From assembly GCF_000025865.1 (NCBI RefSeq), contig NC_014002.1, positions 372,001 to 436,000 on the forward strand: 64,000 nucleotides of DNA, written 5' to 3'. The notes below the pieces were generated by a model, which saw only the letters and a list, made by a program, of their open reading frames with translations, did not search any database and was not told where the DNA came from. The translations under genes and the position numbers were made by a program. This document shows, piece by piece, positions 8,763-19,024 of this stretch. This stretch comes from Methanohalophilus mahii DSM 5219. GTDB taxonomy: Archaea > Halobacteriota > Methanosarcinia > Methanosarcinales > Methanosarcinaceae. The stretch's first letter is position 1. Each line of letters begins with the position of its first letter.

Positions 8763-10019
8763 ATGTTCGATGATTTTTATTCGACTATTGTAATAGTTAT
8801 ATTGACATTACTGGTGGTCCTTCTTCTCCAGTATCTTTTCAAGAAAACTTTGATTTTCAAAGGTGACACTTTCATAAGGAATCTTTTCTTTACCCTTATA
8901 ATATTCCTGGGTATGATGCTGGTTATATTTTCCCTGCCGATATCCAGTGATTCAAAACAGATTATTGTAAGTGCGATAGGTATTATTGTTGGTGCTACGG
9001 TAGCTCTTTCTTCTACCACTTTTGTTTCAAACGGAATGTCAGGTATAATGATCCGGCTCATCAAACCATTCTATGTGGGTGATTACATAAGAAGCGATGA
9101 AATCTTTGGCAGGGTGACGGACAAAACTATACTCTATACACGAATTCAGTCCGAATATCGTGATCTTATCACCGTGCCAAACCTGAAAATAATGTCCAAT
9201 CCCCTGACTACCATCCGCTCGTCGGGAACCATAATCTCTACTAATGTTTCACTGGGTTATGATGTATGCCGGCAGGATATTGAAACAGCCCTTCTAAAGG
9301 CGGCTGATGAGACAGGTCTGAAGGATCCTTTCGTACATGTTCTTGAGCTGGGGGATTTCTCCGTCACCTACAAGGTGGGGGGTCTGCTGAAAGAGACTAA
9401 AGCCTTGCTAACTGAACGTTCTAATTTTAAGAAGGCAGTGCTGGATTCCCTTCATAGGATGGATATCGAAATTGTATCCCCTACATTCATGAACCAGAGG
9501 GTCATGAAGAATGGTAAACGATTCATCCCGCCCCTGAGGGAAAATAAAAAGGATGAGGAGGAATTCCGGGCTGATAGGGATTATATTCCCAGGGTATCCA
9601 CCGAAGAAATCATTTTTGATAAGGCTATAGAGGCTGAAATGCTGGATAAAGCTCGAAAAACGCTGGAATATTTCGATAATAAAAAGGATAAAGTGGAAAA
9701 ACAAATTTCCTGCCTTCCTGACGAATCTGCCGAAATCCAGAAGAATAATTGGTCTTCTATAAAGGATCGATTGGGCAACATAGAGCAGATTGTTGAGGCA
9801 CTGGAAAAAGCTCCGGAACCGGGAGAAATGGAATCATCCCCCGAAGGCCTGCTCCATTCCAAGGTACTTGAACACCTCCGTTCCATCATGGACAGCATTC
9901 TTGAAGATTATAACCAAATGGTGGAAACAATGGAATCTGAGTCCTGTGAGATTGAGGATAAAAAATCTGATGAGTTATCCGATAGTGGTGAATCTGTCAG
10001 TGAAAATGATGTTAATTAA
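8763..10019 (+). CDS. MscS-family mechanosensitive channel with long charged C-terminal tail
   Basis: Three transmembrane segments (about 7-26, 41-60 and 65-98) are followed by the MscS beta domain, recognised by PFYVGDYIRSDEIFGRV (102-118) and TVPNLKIMSNPLTTI. Such channels release solutes on hypo-osmotic shock, relevant in an organism that imports betaine. The conserved domain ends near residue 245. The remaining 170 residues are strongly acidic and helical, with probable coiled coil and a Glu/Asp/Ser-rich end. This extension is not part of the minimal MscS and may be regulatory. A weak ribosome site leaves the start slightly uncertain. Confidence 0.88.
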   Translation: MFDDFYSTIVIVILTLLVVLLLQYLFKKTLIFKGDTFIRNLFFTLIIFLGMMLVIFSLPISSDSKQIIVSAIGIIVGATVALSSTTFVSNGMSGIMIRLIKPFYVGDYIRSDEIFGRVTDKTILYTRIQSEYRDLITVPNLKIMSNPLTTIRSSGTIISTNVSLGYDVCRQDIETALLKAADETGLKDPFVHVLELGDFSVTYKVGGLLKETKALLTERSNFKKAVLDSLHRMDIEIVSPTFMNQRVMKNGKRFIPPLRENKKDEEEFRADRDYIPRVSTEEIIFDKAIEAEMLDKARKTLEYFDNKKDKVEKQISCLPDESAEIQKNNWSSIKDRLGNIEQIVEALEKAPEPGEMESSPEGLLHSKVLEHLRSIMDSILEDYNQMVETMESESCEIEDKKSDELSDSGESVSENDVN

Positions 10020-10070
10020 ATAACTTATTTAGGATCACTTTTAAATACCAGATTGCTATAGTGGCGGAAT

Positions 10071-10712
10071 ATGGACGTTGTATCATTCTTTATTTACTCT
10101 TTTGTTAGCATCTTCGTTATCGTGAGTCCGATCGGAGCAGTCGTAACGTTCATCTCTCTTACAAGCAGCATGACACAGGAAGAAAAAAACAGTATAGCAA
10201 CCCGTGCAACCCTTCTTGCCTGTGCTATATGCATTTTCTTTGCAGTTACCGGTCACGGCATCCTCAATGTTTTCGGGATTAGTGTAGATTCCCTGAGGGT
10301 GGCTGGTGGAATATTGTTATTCAAGGTAGCTTTTGATATGCTGCTCTCAAGAGTATCCGGAGAAAGTGTAACGGAAGAGGAAATTCATGAATCCCTCAGC
10401 CGTGATGATGTCTGGATATTCCCCATTGCCCTTCCATTGATGACAGGACCTGCAACAATCACAACCGTAGTCGTGCTGTCGGGTACATCCCCTTTAATTT
10501 CTCATAAACTAGTCGTATTGCTGGCAATCCTGCTGACATTTGGTATATGTTTTGTGACTCTATACTATTCCCGTCGTCTCTATAAATTAATAGGATACAC
10601 CGGAGCACATGTTATCACCAGGCTACTCGGGCTTTTCCTCGCAGCTCTTGCGGTGGATTTTGTAACTCATGGTGTGTGGAATATATACAGTAACCTTGCA
10701 GGAGTCACCTGA
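10071..10712 (+). CDS. MarC-family integral membrane protein
   Basis: The 213-residue protein has six hydrophobic segments and the MarC family features: an N-terminal IVSPIGAVVTFISLTSS and a FPIALPLMTGPATITTVV loop near 122-139. MarC proteins were once linked to antibiotic resistance but have no confirmed substrate. A TATA-like TTTTAAATACC precedes it at about 10039-10048, and GTGGCGG lies just before the ATG. Its end overlaps the convergent UspA gene by 8 bases. Confidence 0.9.
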   Translation: MDVVSFFIYSFVSIFVIVSPIGAVVTFISLTSSMTQEEKNSIATRATLLACAICIFFAVTGHGILNVFGISVDSLRVAGGILLFKVAFDMLLSRVSGESVTEEEIHESLSRDDVWIFPIALPLMTGPATITTVVVLSGTSPLISHKLVVLLAILLTFGICFVTLYYSRRLYKLIGYTGAHVITRLLGLFLAALAVDFVTHGVWNIYSNLAGVT

Positions 10713-11226
10713 CCGACATTACATCACAGCCGGCATTATGGATTACTCTTTCTGCTACACGTCCCAGCCGGAATGTCCCGTCAGAACCCATACCCAATGT
10801 ACCCATAACAATCAGGTCGACCTTCTTGTCGGAGGCAAAATCAAGGATCTCGTTTGCCGGTTTGCCTTCGATATGTACTTTTTCGACATTTACGTCTTTA
10901 TTTTTCCCGAGTTCTTCGACGTAGGAAAGAATATTTTCTGCTTTTTCCTCGAGGTGTTTCTTGCGCTCAATTTTCCAGTTCTCATCGGCAATCTTTGCAA
11001 ATTCGCGCCATTGGGCCGGAGATATGTGTTCTGGAAGCGACACCTGCATTGCCGTTTTCCAGTCCCTGTGTATTGCTTCCCTGGTAATGCCTACAGGATT
11101 CATTTCCATTACATAAAGTGCATAGACCTTTGAGCCACAAGCCCTTGCCAGTTCTATTCCCTTTTGCACTGCTTTTCGTGCATTTTCAGAACCGTCGGTA
11201 GTTATCAATATAGTGTTATATACCAT
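10705..11226 (-). CDS. Universal stress protein, UspA family
   Basis: The 173-residue protein starts MVYNTILITTDGS, the typical UspA beta-1/ATP-binding opening, and ends with the GTLGMGS...RLGRVAERV nucleotide-binding segment. The start at 11226 is chosen because GGGGGAG lies 5 bases upstream; the frame extends 7 codons further without homology. The family binds ATP and supports stress survival, but the precise role is unknown. An inserted helical stretch (about 50-100, rich in Lys and Glu) makes it longer than the 140-residue minimal form. Confidence 0.9.
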   Translation of the reverse strand: MVYNTILITTDGSENARKAVQKGIELARACGSKVYALYVMEMNPVGITREAIHRDWKTAMQVSLPEHISPAQWREFAKIADENWKIERKKHLEEKAENILSYVEELGKNKDVNVEKVHIEGKPANEILDFASDKKVDLIVMGTLGMGSDGTFRLGRVAERVIHNAGCDVMSVR

Positions 11227-11277
11227 GGTACTCCCCCATAGAAACAAGGAGAGTACTCCAATAAATAAATAGCGAAT

Positions 11278-13875
11278 TTAGCGCAGTATTACTGCCATCA
11301 CATCGCTGACCTCAAGGACATCCACGGTCCTGCCTGCAGACGTTACTTCCTTTATTATTTCCACACTTTCCGGTTCCAGATTTATTTTTTCTCCATCAAC
11401 TTCGATATCAATGGATCTGGATTCCTTCATCTGTGCAACCCTGGATGCATCCATGCTTTTCAGGGTAGCGATTATACTGCCAGCCTGTTTGCGGAATTTT
11501 GGTCCGATGATTCCCATGTTGGGTTTCACATCGACGGGCACATGTTCAAATTCAGGTTTTCCTTCTATAACTTCCACTGCAGAATTTGTAGCTCCCTCAA
11601 GATCGGTAACATCATCCATTACAGAATATATCTCGATCTTTTTGAGAGGAGCATTAAGAGCCATACCACAATCGGATTTATACCTGCGGATACTGCTTGC
11701 GAGGTCTTTTATTATTTCGCCCTGCTTCTCAGCAGTTTCATCGATTATTTCCCTGTTTGAAGAGGGCCATTTTGTTTGGTGGACGCTGCCTGTAGAAATA
11801 TGGGAATAAACTTCCTCTGCAAAGAAAGGCGCAAAGGGTGCAAGCATGCGGGTCAGGGTTTCCAGGGTTGTGTAGAGAGTATAACGGGCTGCTTTCTTTG
11901 AAGTTTCATCCTCTCCATATAGTCTGGCTTTGACAAGTTCGATATAGTTGTCTGCAAGGGTTTCCCAGGCAAATCCGCGTATGGATTTGTAGGCTTCGTC
12001 GAACTGGTAGTTATCCATATTTTCTGTTACGGAAATAATCAGCCTGTTGAGTTTGCTGAGCAGCCAGCGATCTACTGTGCCCAGGCTGGATGTGGCAACT
12101 TCAGGAATTTCGGGTAATAATTCTTCCAGATGGGACATTGAAAAGCGGAAGATGCTCCACATCTTGTTAAAGTATCTGGACCCTGACACCACATCTTTCC
12201 ATCTGAACATTACATCAGAACCCGTCGAACCTCCGATTGCAGCCCACTGGCGGAACGCATCAGAGCTGTACTGATCAACGACCTCTTCGGGAGAAATGAT
12301 GTTGCCCCGGGATTTGCTCATCTTGTGTCCGTCTTCCCCTAGCACCATGCCATTTATCATGATAGAGTCCCAGGGTCTGGAATCCTGAAGAGCCTTGGAA
12401 CGCAGTATGCTGTAAAATGCCCACGTGCGGATAATATCGTGGCCCTGGGGTCGCAGCTGTGCAGGTGATCTCATTTCATGATCTGTAAGCCAGCCTGTAA
12501 CATGCAGGGCTGTCAGGGATGAATCCATCCAGGTATCCAGTACATCTTCTTCAGCTTCAAAATCAGTCGAACCACATTCACAGGGTGTTGGAGGTTTTGT
12601 CTGTGTGGGATCTAGAGGCAACCACTCCTCTTCTGCGATCAGGGATTTGCCACATTGTTTGCAGTACCACACCGGTATAGGAGTAGCAAAAATACGCTGT
12701 CTGGATATACACCAATCCCATTCCATGGTGTTTGTCCAGTTCTCCAGGCGTATCTTCATGTAGTCGGGAATCCAGTTGATCTCATTTGCTGTCGCAAGGA
12801 TTTTGTCATTTTCAATTTTGACAAACCATTGCCTTTCAGACAGGATTTCTATCGGTGTGTTGCAACGCCAGCACATTCCCACGTTCTGGTCAAGGCTGTC
12901 CTGATCGTAAAGGTAACCCTGCTCTTTGAGGTCCTGTATGATTGCATCCTTGCATTCTGAAGATTTCATTCCTTCGTATTTGCCGGCAATACCTGTCATA
13001 AATCCATTGCGGTCAATAGCCTTACGTAGAGGTAGGTTGTGCTCGATCCACCAGCGTACATCCTGTTTGTCACCGAAGGTACATATCATTACCACACCTG
13101 TACCGAATTCCGGATCGACCTCTTTGTCTGCGATTACAGGCACTTCATGGTCAAATAAAGGTACTTTTACATTTTCACCAATATTTTCTTTATACCTTTC
13201 ATCTTCGGGATTGATTGCCACAGCGACACAGGCAGCCAACAATTCAGGTCTTGTGGTGGCAATCCTGACTTTATCAAAGCTCAGGTAATTCAGTTTTGTG
13301 TCCCTTGCTTCATATTCGACTTCTGCAAAGGCAATAGCTGTTTCACACCGCGGACACCAGTTCACCGGATGATCGGCCTGATAGATACGTCCCTGTTTTT
13401 GCATCTGGACAAAAGAGCGCTGTGTTTTCACGAAGTATTCGGGTTTCATCGTGATGAATTCGTTACTCCAATCCACCGAAAAACCCAGCATGCGCATTGT
13501 CTGGCGCATTTTCTCTATATTCCCAAGTGTAAGTTCTTCGCAGAGTTTCCGGAATTCAGCTCTTGGGACCTGGTTTTTAGTAATACCATGTATCTCTTCC
13601 ACCTTCACCTCGGTGGGAAGGCCGTGACAGTCCCATCCCTGTGGAAACATGACGTTGAATCCCTGCATGCGTTTGTATCTTGCAACAAAATCGATGTAAC
13701 ACCAGTTAAGGGAATTTCCGATATGGAAATTGCCCGTAGGATAGGGGGGTGGGGTATCTATTATATACTGGGGTTTATTCTCATCTTCCCAATCAAAATG
13801 GTACATTGACATGTCCCAGGCATTCTGCCATTTTTTTTCCACTTCTTGGGGGTTATATTCTTTAGGGATCGTCAT
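11278..13875 (-). CDS. valS: Valyl-tRNA synthetase
   Basis: This class I synthetase (865 residues) charges tRNA-Val. The HIGH-type motif appears as [11 protein letters not shown] near residues 45-55 and the KMSKS loop as [10 protein letters not shown] near 515-525. Cysteine pairs typical of archaeal ValRS zinc sites are visible ([24 protein letters not shown]). An editing (CP1) domain lies between the catalytic halves, and the anticodon-binding domain follows the KMSKS loop. The start [10 protein letters not shown] at 13875 fits family alignments better than a start 25 codons upstream, and GGAGTG precedes it. Confidence 0.97.
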   Translation of the reverse strand: MTIPKEYNPQEVEKKWQNAWDMSMYHFDWEDENKPQYIIDTPPPYPTGNFHIGNSLNWCYIDFVARYKRMQGFNVMFPQGWDCHGLPTEVKVEEIHGITKNQVPRAEFRKLCEELTLGNIEKMRQTMRMLGFSVDWSNEFITMKPEYFVKTQRSFVQMQKQGRIYQADHPVNWCPRCETAIAFAEVEYEARDTKLNYLSFDKVRIATTRPELLAACVAVAINPEDERYKENIGENVKVPLFDHEVPVIADKEVDPEFGTGVVMICTFGDKQDVRWWIEHNLPLRKAIDRNGFMTGIAGKYEGMKSSECKDAIIQDLKEQGYLYDQDSLDQNVGMCWRCNTPIEILSERQWFVKIENDKILATANEINWIPDYMKIRLENWTNTMEWDWCISRQRIFATPIPVWYCKQCGKSLIAEEEWLPLDPTQTKPPTPCECGSTDFEAEEDVLDTWMDSSLTALHVTGWLTDHEMRSPAQLRPQGHDIIRTWAFYSILRSKALQDSRPWDSIMINGMVLGEDGHKMSKSRGNIISPEEVVDQYSSDAFRQWAAIGGSTGSDVMFRWKDVVSGSRYFNKMWSIFRFSMSHLEELLPEIPEVATSSLGTVDRWLLSKLNRLIISVTENMDNYQFDEAYKSIRGFAWETLADNYIELVKARLYGEDETSKKAARYTLYTTLETLTRMLAPFAPFFAEEVYSHISTGSVHQTKWPSSNREIIDETAEKQGEIIKDLASSIRRYKSDCGMALNAPLKKIEIYSVMDDVTDLEGATNSAVEVIEGKPEFEHVPVDVKPNMGIIGPKFRKQAGSIIATLKSMDASRVAQMKESRSIDIEVDGEKINLEPESVEIIKEVTSAGRTVDVLEVSDVMAVILR

Positions 13876-14060
13876 CAGGACACTCCGGTAATTATAATAA
13901 ATAAGTTTGATATTCAGTACCGGATGGCATAATATATCTATATCCGGCAAATCTCGAACAACATCTTGTCTAATATTATATTAAAGGTTTGCTTATGTGT
14001 AACACAGGCTTTTATAGGATAGCATGGCCACAAAATATTATTCGGCAAACTCAATTTAAG

Positions 14061-14315
14061 TTATACAATGAGTGAAACAAAGGTGCCTGCTATGATTATT
14101 GCCACGATTGATGCAGATAAAAAAAGACCGGAGTAATATATAAGATCCCTGTCATGTTCCTGCACTCCGTACATCAGGCCAAAAATGGTAATAAATATCC
14201 CGCCAACAGCTATAGCTATCAGATCACGATATACTGTGTACAGAAAAAGAATTGCAATGATATAGAGTACGGCTATAAGATACGGATTGCGATATAATGA
14301 TTTTTCTTTTTTCAT
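14061..14315 (-). CDS. Small membrane protein of unknown function
   Basis: The 84-residue product has three predicted membrane segments (about 11-27, 31-50 and 60-83) after a basic MKKEKSLYRNP start. A good ribosome site, AGGTGACAGA, precedes the ATG. I do not recognise the family. The gene is flanked by two AT-rich gaps of 110-185 bases and reads in the same direction as valS. Confidence 0.7.
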   Translation of the reverse strand: MKKEKSLYRNPYLIAVLYIIAILFLYTVYRDLIAIAVGGIFITIFGLMYGVQEHDRDLIYYSGLFLSASIVAIIIAGTFVSLIV

Positions 14316-14449
14316 TCTGTCACCTGGGTACTTTTTATTAGGTAGGGTCTGCAGGGGCGTGCGGTTATCAGATTTTTAAAAATAATGTTTTTTGTGGTGG
14401 TAATTATAATATTCAAATCACAAAAGGTATAAAAGGAAAATTGGGTAAA

Positions 14450-15517
14450 TTATTCTTTTTCTTCCGGAGGCTTCCAGCCAAAACGTTTCATAACCATCTT
14501 TATACGGGCATTGACTTCTCTTTTGTCAAAGGGCTTTGAAATATAGTCATCAATACCCAGTTCCATTCCCTTTAGTTTGTCATCTACTTTTGTTTTGGCT
14601 GTGATCATTATAATTGCAATGTCTCTTGTGTCCCTTTCCTTTTTCAGGGTCTCAACGACCTCATAACCGTCCATATCTGGCATCATTATATCCAGCAATA
14701 TAAGGTCGGGTATTTTTTCTCTTGCAATTTCAATGGCATCTTTCCCGTTATATGCAACCAAAAAATCGTAGGGTTCATCTTTAAGGGACAATTTCAAAAG
14801 GTCGGGAATATCGGGTTCATCATCCACAATAAGTATATTTAGCCTTTCTTTTTTGATCTTTTTCTGGATATAGTATAGATTTATTTTTCCCTTTTCCACT
14901 ACGTATTTCACATCAAGACTTTTCAGTCCCATTTCAACATGCATCTCTCCGGTATCTGAGATCTCGATGACAACATCGAAAAAGGAGGCCAATGTGCCTT
15001 CTTTTTCACCAGCAACGCCTTTGTTGAGCATTGATACAGCGCTTCCCTCCTGCTGGTGGACATTTGACATGATATATTCCAGGAAATTCTCAACAACCTG
15101 AAGATTGTCCTTTGAAAGGATATTCAGGTCATCAATAACCATTGTTGACCCGGGCATTTCAGAAAATAGTTTTGAGGTATGTGACCCGATTTTCATATAA
15201 TCGGTCTGGGAAGAATAGTAAAGGGTATTTTCTTTTTTTTCTTTTGAAGGGTCTTCAATATCTATAAACCACATTCTATCCAGGTGGTCTTCAATTTCCA
15301 TCCCATAATCTCTAAAATTAGCTATTACCTTGTCTCTTGAGTTTTTCAGACAGAGCCAGATTATATGTTTTTGATCATCATTTTCCAGTATGGACTGAAT
15401 ATAAAAATAGATTAACCTTTCACTGGATACACTTGCAGGAGCCAGAAAAACAGTAGTCTTGTCGGCAAGTCCTTCACGAAAAGTATCCATAATCTCTGCG
15501 GTATCTTCGCCGGACAT
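14450..15517 (-). CDS. Response regulator: N-terminal RecA/KaiC-like sensory region plus receiver domain
   Basis: The C-terminal part (about 228-345) is a CheY-type receiver with the acidic pair in ILIVDDEPD, the phospho-acceptor Asp near 274 in LLDIMMPDMDGYE, the Thr/Ala in MITAKTK and the Lys in ISKPFD. The first 210 residues have the strand-helix pattern and STMVIDDLNIL Walker-B-like strand of RecA/KaiC-type proteins, but no Walker A loop, so ATP hydrolysis is unlikely. No DNA-binding output domain or adjacent histidine kinase is present. It probably takes part in phosphorelay signalling by protein contacts. GAGGG precedes the ATG. Confidence 0.85.
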   Translation of the reverse strand: MSGEDTAEIMDTFREGLADKTTVFLAPASVSSERLIYFYIQSILENDDQKHIIWLCLKNSRDKVIANFRDYGMEIEDHLDRMWFIDIEDPSKEKKENTLYYSSQTDYMKIGSHTSKLFSEMPGSTMVIDDLNILSKDNLQVVENFLEYIMSNVHQQEGSAVSMLNKGVAGEKEGTLASFFDVVIEISDTGEMHVEMGLKSLDVKYVVEKGKINLYYIQKKIKKERLNILIVDDEPDIPDLLKLSLKDEPYDFLVAYNGKDAIEIAREKIPDLILLDIMMPDMDGYEVVETLKKERDTRDIAIIMITAKTKVDDKLKGMELGIDDYISKPFDKREVNARIKMVMKRFGWKPPEEKE

Positions 15518-15613
15518 TTCCCTCTACTCCTTCTGATATCTTTATTTGGCGTTTTAGAATATTAATGTTTGGGACCTCTGTTCATATTATAATAAGTCCC
15601 AAACAATCTTTGC

Positions 15614-18388
15614 TTAATCCCCGAGTTGCTCTTCTACCATCCGGCGACCCAGTGCAAGACCTTCATCGATCTTTGAACTATCCTGGCCTCCACCACGTGC
15701 CATTGAAGGTTTACCTCCTCCGCCTCCGCCGGTTAGATTTGCTATTTCACGTACGATATTTCCTACGTTAATTCCCTTTGATACTGCACTGTCACCGGCA
15801 GCAGCTGCTATTTTGGCACCTTCATGATCACTTATGAGTAATGCAACAATATCATCACTTGAAGCAAGTTCTCCTGCCATTCGGGTAAGTTCATCCGCAT
15901 CTGCCCCGTCGACTCTTGAATTTATAAGGCGAATCTCTTTTAACTGTTCAGCATTTTCAACTAATTGGTTTACGCGGGATTCTGCCAGTTCTTTCTTGAG
16001 CCGGGTATTTTCTTTCTTAAATTCCTTCCATTCAGTGAAGAAGCGTTCAATGGTTGTAGGTAGTTGTTCGGTAGCTACCCTCAAAGTTTCTGCAGAACTT
16101 CTGAGGAGTTTATCCCTTTCCTGGAAAGCTACAACAGCAGCTTCGCCTGCTGCATATTCAATACGTTCTACTCCGTCCTGTATCCGTTCTGTCTTCAGGA
16201 TCTTGATAGGGCCTACCTGGCCTGTAAAAGTGCAGTGGGTTCCTGCGCAGGCTTCAATATCGCTTCCTACATGCAATACACGGATGCGGTCGCCTGGTGG
16301 TACTCCACCCTGGTAGAGACTAAAGCCGTATCTTTTTTCGGCTGTACTGCGGTCCATCCACTCACTTATTACGCGTTTGTTCTCCATTACCATCTGGTTT
16401 GCAATCATCTCAATCTCATTGATTTCCTCGGGAACAATCCTTTTGTAATGGGAAATATCAAGTCTGGCACGGTCGGCGAATTTCTGTGCACCCGCCTGCC
16501 ATATATGTTCTCCCAGCACCTGCCGGGCTGCATCGTTTATTATATGGGTCGCAGTATGATTTCTTGCATGTGCCATGCGACGTTTTTCATCCACTTTACC
16601 CGTAACCATATCTCCTTTTCGAATATGGAGCTCATCTTCGATTTCTTCTATGGTATGGATTACTATGCCGTCAAATATCTGGACATCGATCACCTTTAGT
16701 AAAGCATCATCTACCATGAATGTGCCATGGTCTGGCGGCTGTCCTCCTCCCTCCGGATAGAGAAGTGTGCTGTCGAGCACTATATTGTTGTCAAAAACAT
16801 CAAGAACAACAGCTTCGAATTCCATTCGGTTTGGTTCATCATAGAAAAGACGTTTTGTAGGAGGAAGTTTTTTGAGACGATCTGCATAGGGGATTTCTTT
16901 TTCGTGTTCCTGTACGGATTTGCTGTGTCGCTCAGCTACAAGGGAGTAAAAATTGTCGGGTAGTTCGACTTCCACTCCAACTTCAGAGGCAGCTTCTCTG
17001 GAGATCTCAGCCGGTATGCCATGACTGTCATACATATCTATAACAGTATCAAGAGGCATTTTTTCTCCCTTCTTTTTGTAGTGCTTTGCAGATTTTTGTA
17101 TGAGTTTCTTCCCACGCTGCAGGGTTTCCTGGAACTTCTTTTCTTCGTTATCCAGTATGTCACTTATTACATCAAATCTGTCGGCGAATTCAGGATATTC
17201 GGGGAGATGGTTGATATGCATCTGTACAATGTCGGATAACGGGATTTTGATGTCAAGATCCTGCATCATCTTCATTGTACGTCTGATTACAAGTCTTGCA
17301 AGATATCCTGCTTTAACATTTGAAGGTATTATTCCGTCACCCAGCATGAATGTTATACAACGGGCATGGTCTGCAATGGCGTATGCCGTTTCCACGGGCT
17401 CCATTATGGTGCCCAGTTTGTCAGCAGTAATTCCTATGTTTGAAGCTACCTGTTTGCGCAATTCCAGCAGGTTTGCTTTTTCGCTCACATCCATCAGGCC
17501 TGCAAGCCGGGCGTTCTGGGATAAAATATTTGCATAATCTTCATCTTCCAGCCGATGCTCCACACCTGCCAGTTCCATAAGTTCCCCGACAACTTCGGGG
17601 AATATAGCATCGTATACAGTAGGGGTTCCCTGGGATGCCCATACCAGCCTTTCCAAACCGTACCCTGTGTCCACGATGTAGTTGTCCATTTTCCTGTAGG
17701 TATCACCTTTGATAACGATATCTCCGTTTTTGGATTGCTGCAGGTTCATAAACACAAGGGTTGCCACTTCCAGGCCGCCTATGAGGACTTCAACACATGC
17801 GCCGGCGTTTCCTCCGCCTGCCCAGGGCTCTTCTTTGTAGGTTACAGCGAAGGGGTCTACTCCAAGTTCGTTGAGCAGTCCGTCGCAGAGTTGTACTGTC
17901 CGGTCTTTCCAGTATATCTCATTACTTTTTTTGTTGAATGCGTGATGTGCCATCATCTCAAAGGTAGTCAGATGACGGCCACTTCTTCCGACTGCATCCA
18001 GGTCAGAAAGACGAATGCATGGTTGTGATATGGTGAGTGGGTTTGCAGGAGGGGCAACCTGTCCGGAAGTTACAAAGGGCTGGAAATCTGCTATGGAGGC
18101 GATAGTTAGATAGATATCATTTCTCCAGCGTGCTATCACAGGGTATCTTTCGATACGTGTGTGTCCATTTTTTTCAAAGTAACTAAGATAAAACTCCCTC
18201 ATCTGTGCAAGATTAAACTTTTTCTTGAAGACGGGGTTGTCGATGAATGAATAAGGGTCACAGGGTGCATCTCCGCATGTGTCCCTGTCTCTGTCACGGG
18301 TCCAGAAATAGCTGCCACATTTTTGGCACTGTTTTCTGATAAAACCGTTTTCGTAGAAGAAATTTATATCGTATTCCTCTTCAAGCAT
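15614..18388 (-). CDS. alaS: Alanyl-tRNA synthetase, archaeal type
   Basis: The 924-residue enzyme charges tRNA-Ala; a tRNA-Ala gene with the G3-U70 identity pair lies at 59.9 kb. The N terminus has the archaeal extension with a zinc-ribbon-like CQKCGSYFW...CGDAPCDPYSF. The editing-domain metal motif is present as HARNHTATH and CAGTHC. The C-Ala domain ends with the Gly-rich GGGGGGKPSMARGGG. Length is normal for archaeal AlaRS. The start is the only Met before the conserved zinc ribbon, although the ribosome site is weak. Confidence 0.97.
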   Translation of the reverse strand: MLEEEYDINFFYENGFIRKQCQKCGSYFWTRDRDRDTCGDAPCDPYSFIDNPVFKKKFNLAQMREFYLSYFEKNGHTRIERYPVIARWRNDIYLTIASIADFQPFVTSGQVAPPANPLTISQPCIRLSDLDAVGRSGRHLTTFEMMAHHAFNKKSNEIYWKDRTVQLCDGLLNELGVDPFAVTYKEEPWAGGGNAGACVEVLIGGLEVATLVFMNLQQSKNGDIVIKGDTYRKMDNYIVDTGYGLERLVWASQGTPTVYDAIFPEVVGELMELAGVEHRLEDEDYANILSQNARLAGLMDVSEKANLLELRKQVASNIGITADKLGTIMEPVETAYAIADHARCITFMLGDGIIPSNVKAGYLARLVIRRTMKMMQDLDIKIPLSDIVQMHINHLPEYPEFADRFDVISDILDNEEKKFQETLQRGKKLIQKSAKHYKKKGEKMPLDTVIDMYDSHGIPAEISREAASEVGVEVELPDNFYSLVAERHSKSVQEHEKEIPYADRLKKLPPTKRLFYDEPNRMEFEAVVLDVFDNNIVLDSTLLYPEGGGQPPDHGTFMVDDALLKVIDVQIFDGIVIHTIEEIEDELHIRKGDMVTGKVDEKRRMAHARNHTATHIINDAARQVLGEHIWQAGAQKFADRARLDISHYKRIVPEEINEIEMIANQMVMENKRVISEWMDRSTAEKRYGFSLYQGGVPPGDRIRVLHVGSDIEACAGTHCTFTGQVGPIKILKTERIQDGVERIEYAAGEAAVVAFQERDKLLRSSAETLRVATEQLPTTIERFFTEWKEFKKENTRLKKELAESRVNQLVENAEQLKEIRLINSRVDGADADELTRMAGELASSDDIVALLISDHEGAKIAAAAGDSAVSKGINVGNIVREIANLTGGGGGGKPSMARGGGQDSSKIDEGLALGRRMVEEQLGD

Positions 18389-18635
18389 AATAATCCCGGA
18401 TTGAATAGTTAATCGTAATAATAGAGCCTTAGATTCTTATGCCTAATGCCCCCATGTTTAAAAATATTTCTCATATATGCACCTTCTCAATCAATTATTA
18501 TTCAGTATTTATATTTATTACACCATATTTTTTGAACACATAAATCCATCAATACGCTTATTTTTGACTAATTTGTGTACATCTATGTTATATGCATGTC
18601 CATGAGTAGTTAGCCTTACTGAGGAGATGATATTA
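18389..18635. other. AT-rich intergenic region between alaS and the 91-residue gene
   Basis: This divergent gap of about 247 bases contains no open frame of note. It holds several A/T runs that could be TATA boxes for alaS (minus) and the small acidic gene (plus), but none is clearly best. No repeat or RNA gene was recognised. Confidence 0.5.
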
Positions 18636-18911
18636 ATGCAGACTATTAATTACATGTCAATGGTTTTCAGGGGTGCAGTAGAAGATTATGAAACAACCGG
18701 TGTTCATCCTTCAGTATTCCTTGATTCAAGCGGCGAACTCCAAATATATCTCTGTGATCCTGTTGCAGCGGAAGAAGAATTTGAAACTACTTATGGAATG
18801 GGCGACTACGAAGTTAACGGAGCCCAGTTTGTGAGTGACATTTCTGAAAATGAGAATATTCACGAAGTGAATTATGCAAAGTTAGTAACTCCCTTTTCTA
18901 TGAATGATTGA
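18636..18911 (+). CDS. Conserved-looking small acidic protein, unknown function
   Basis: This 91-residue acidic protein has no motif I can name. GAGGAG at 18621-18626 lies 9 bases before the ATG at 18636, which I prefer over the ATG at 18627 that begins inside the ribosome-site region. The gene has its own 250-base AT-rich upstream region and is followed by a T-rich tract (about 18919-18952) that could terminate transcription. The real start site and strong ribosome site argue that it is a gene. Confidence 0.65.
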   Translation: MQTINYMSMVFRGAVEDYETTGVHPSVFLDSSGELQIYLCDPVAAEEEFETTYGMGDYEVNGAQFVSDISENENIHEVNYAKLVTPFSMND

Positions 18912-19024
18912 ACTCCCTTTCTCTCTTACTTTCCTTCCCTCCTTTTTATACGAGTCAGTAAATATATAATCAAAACTCTTTTGTAATTTGTCTCTGTGCC
19001 TGTGTCTTATAGATAGGAGGCAAC

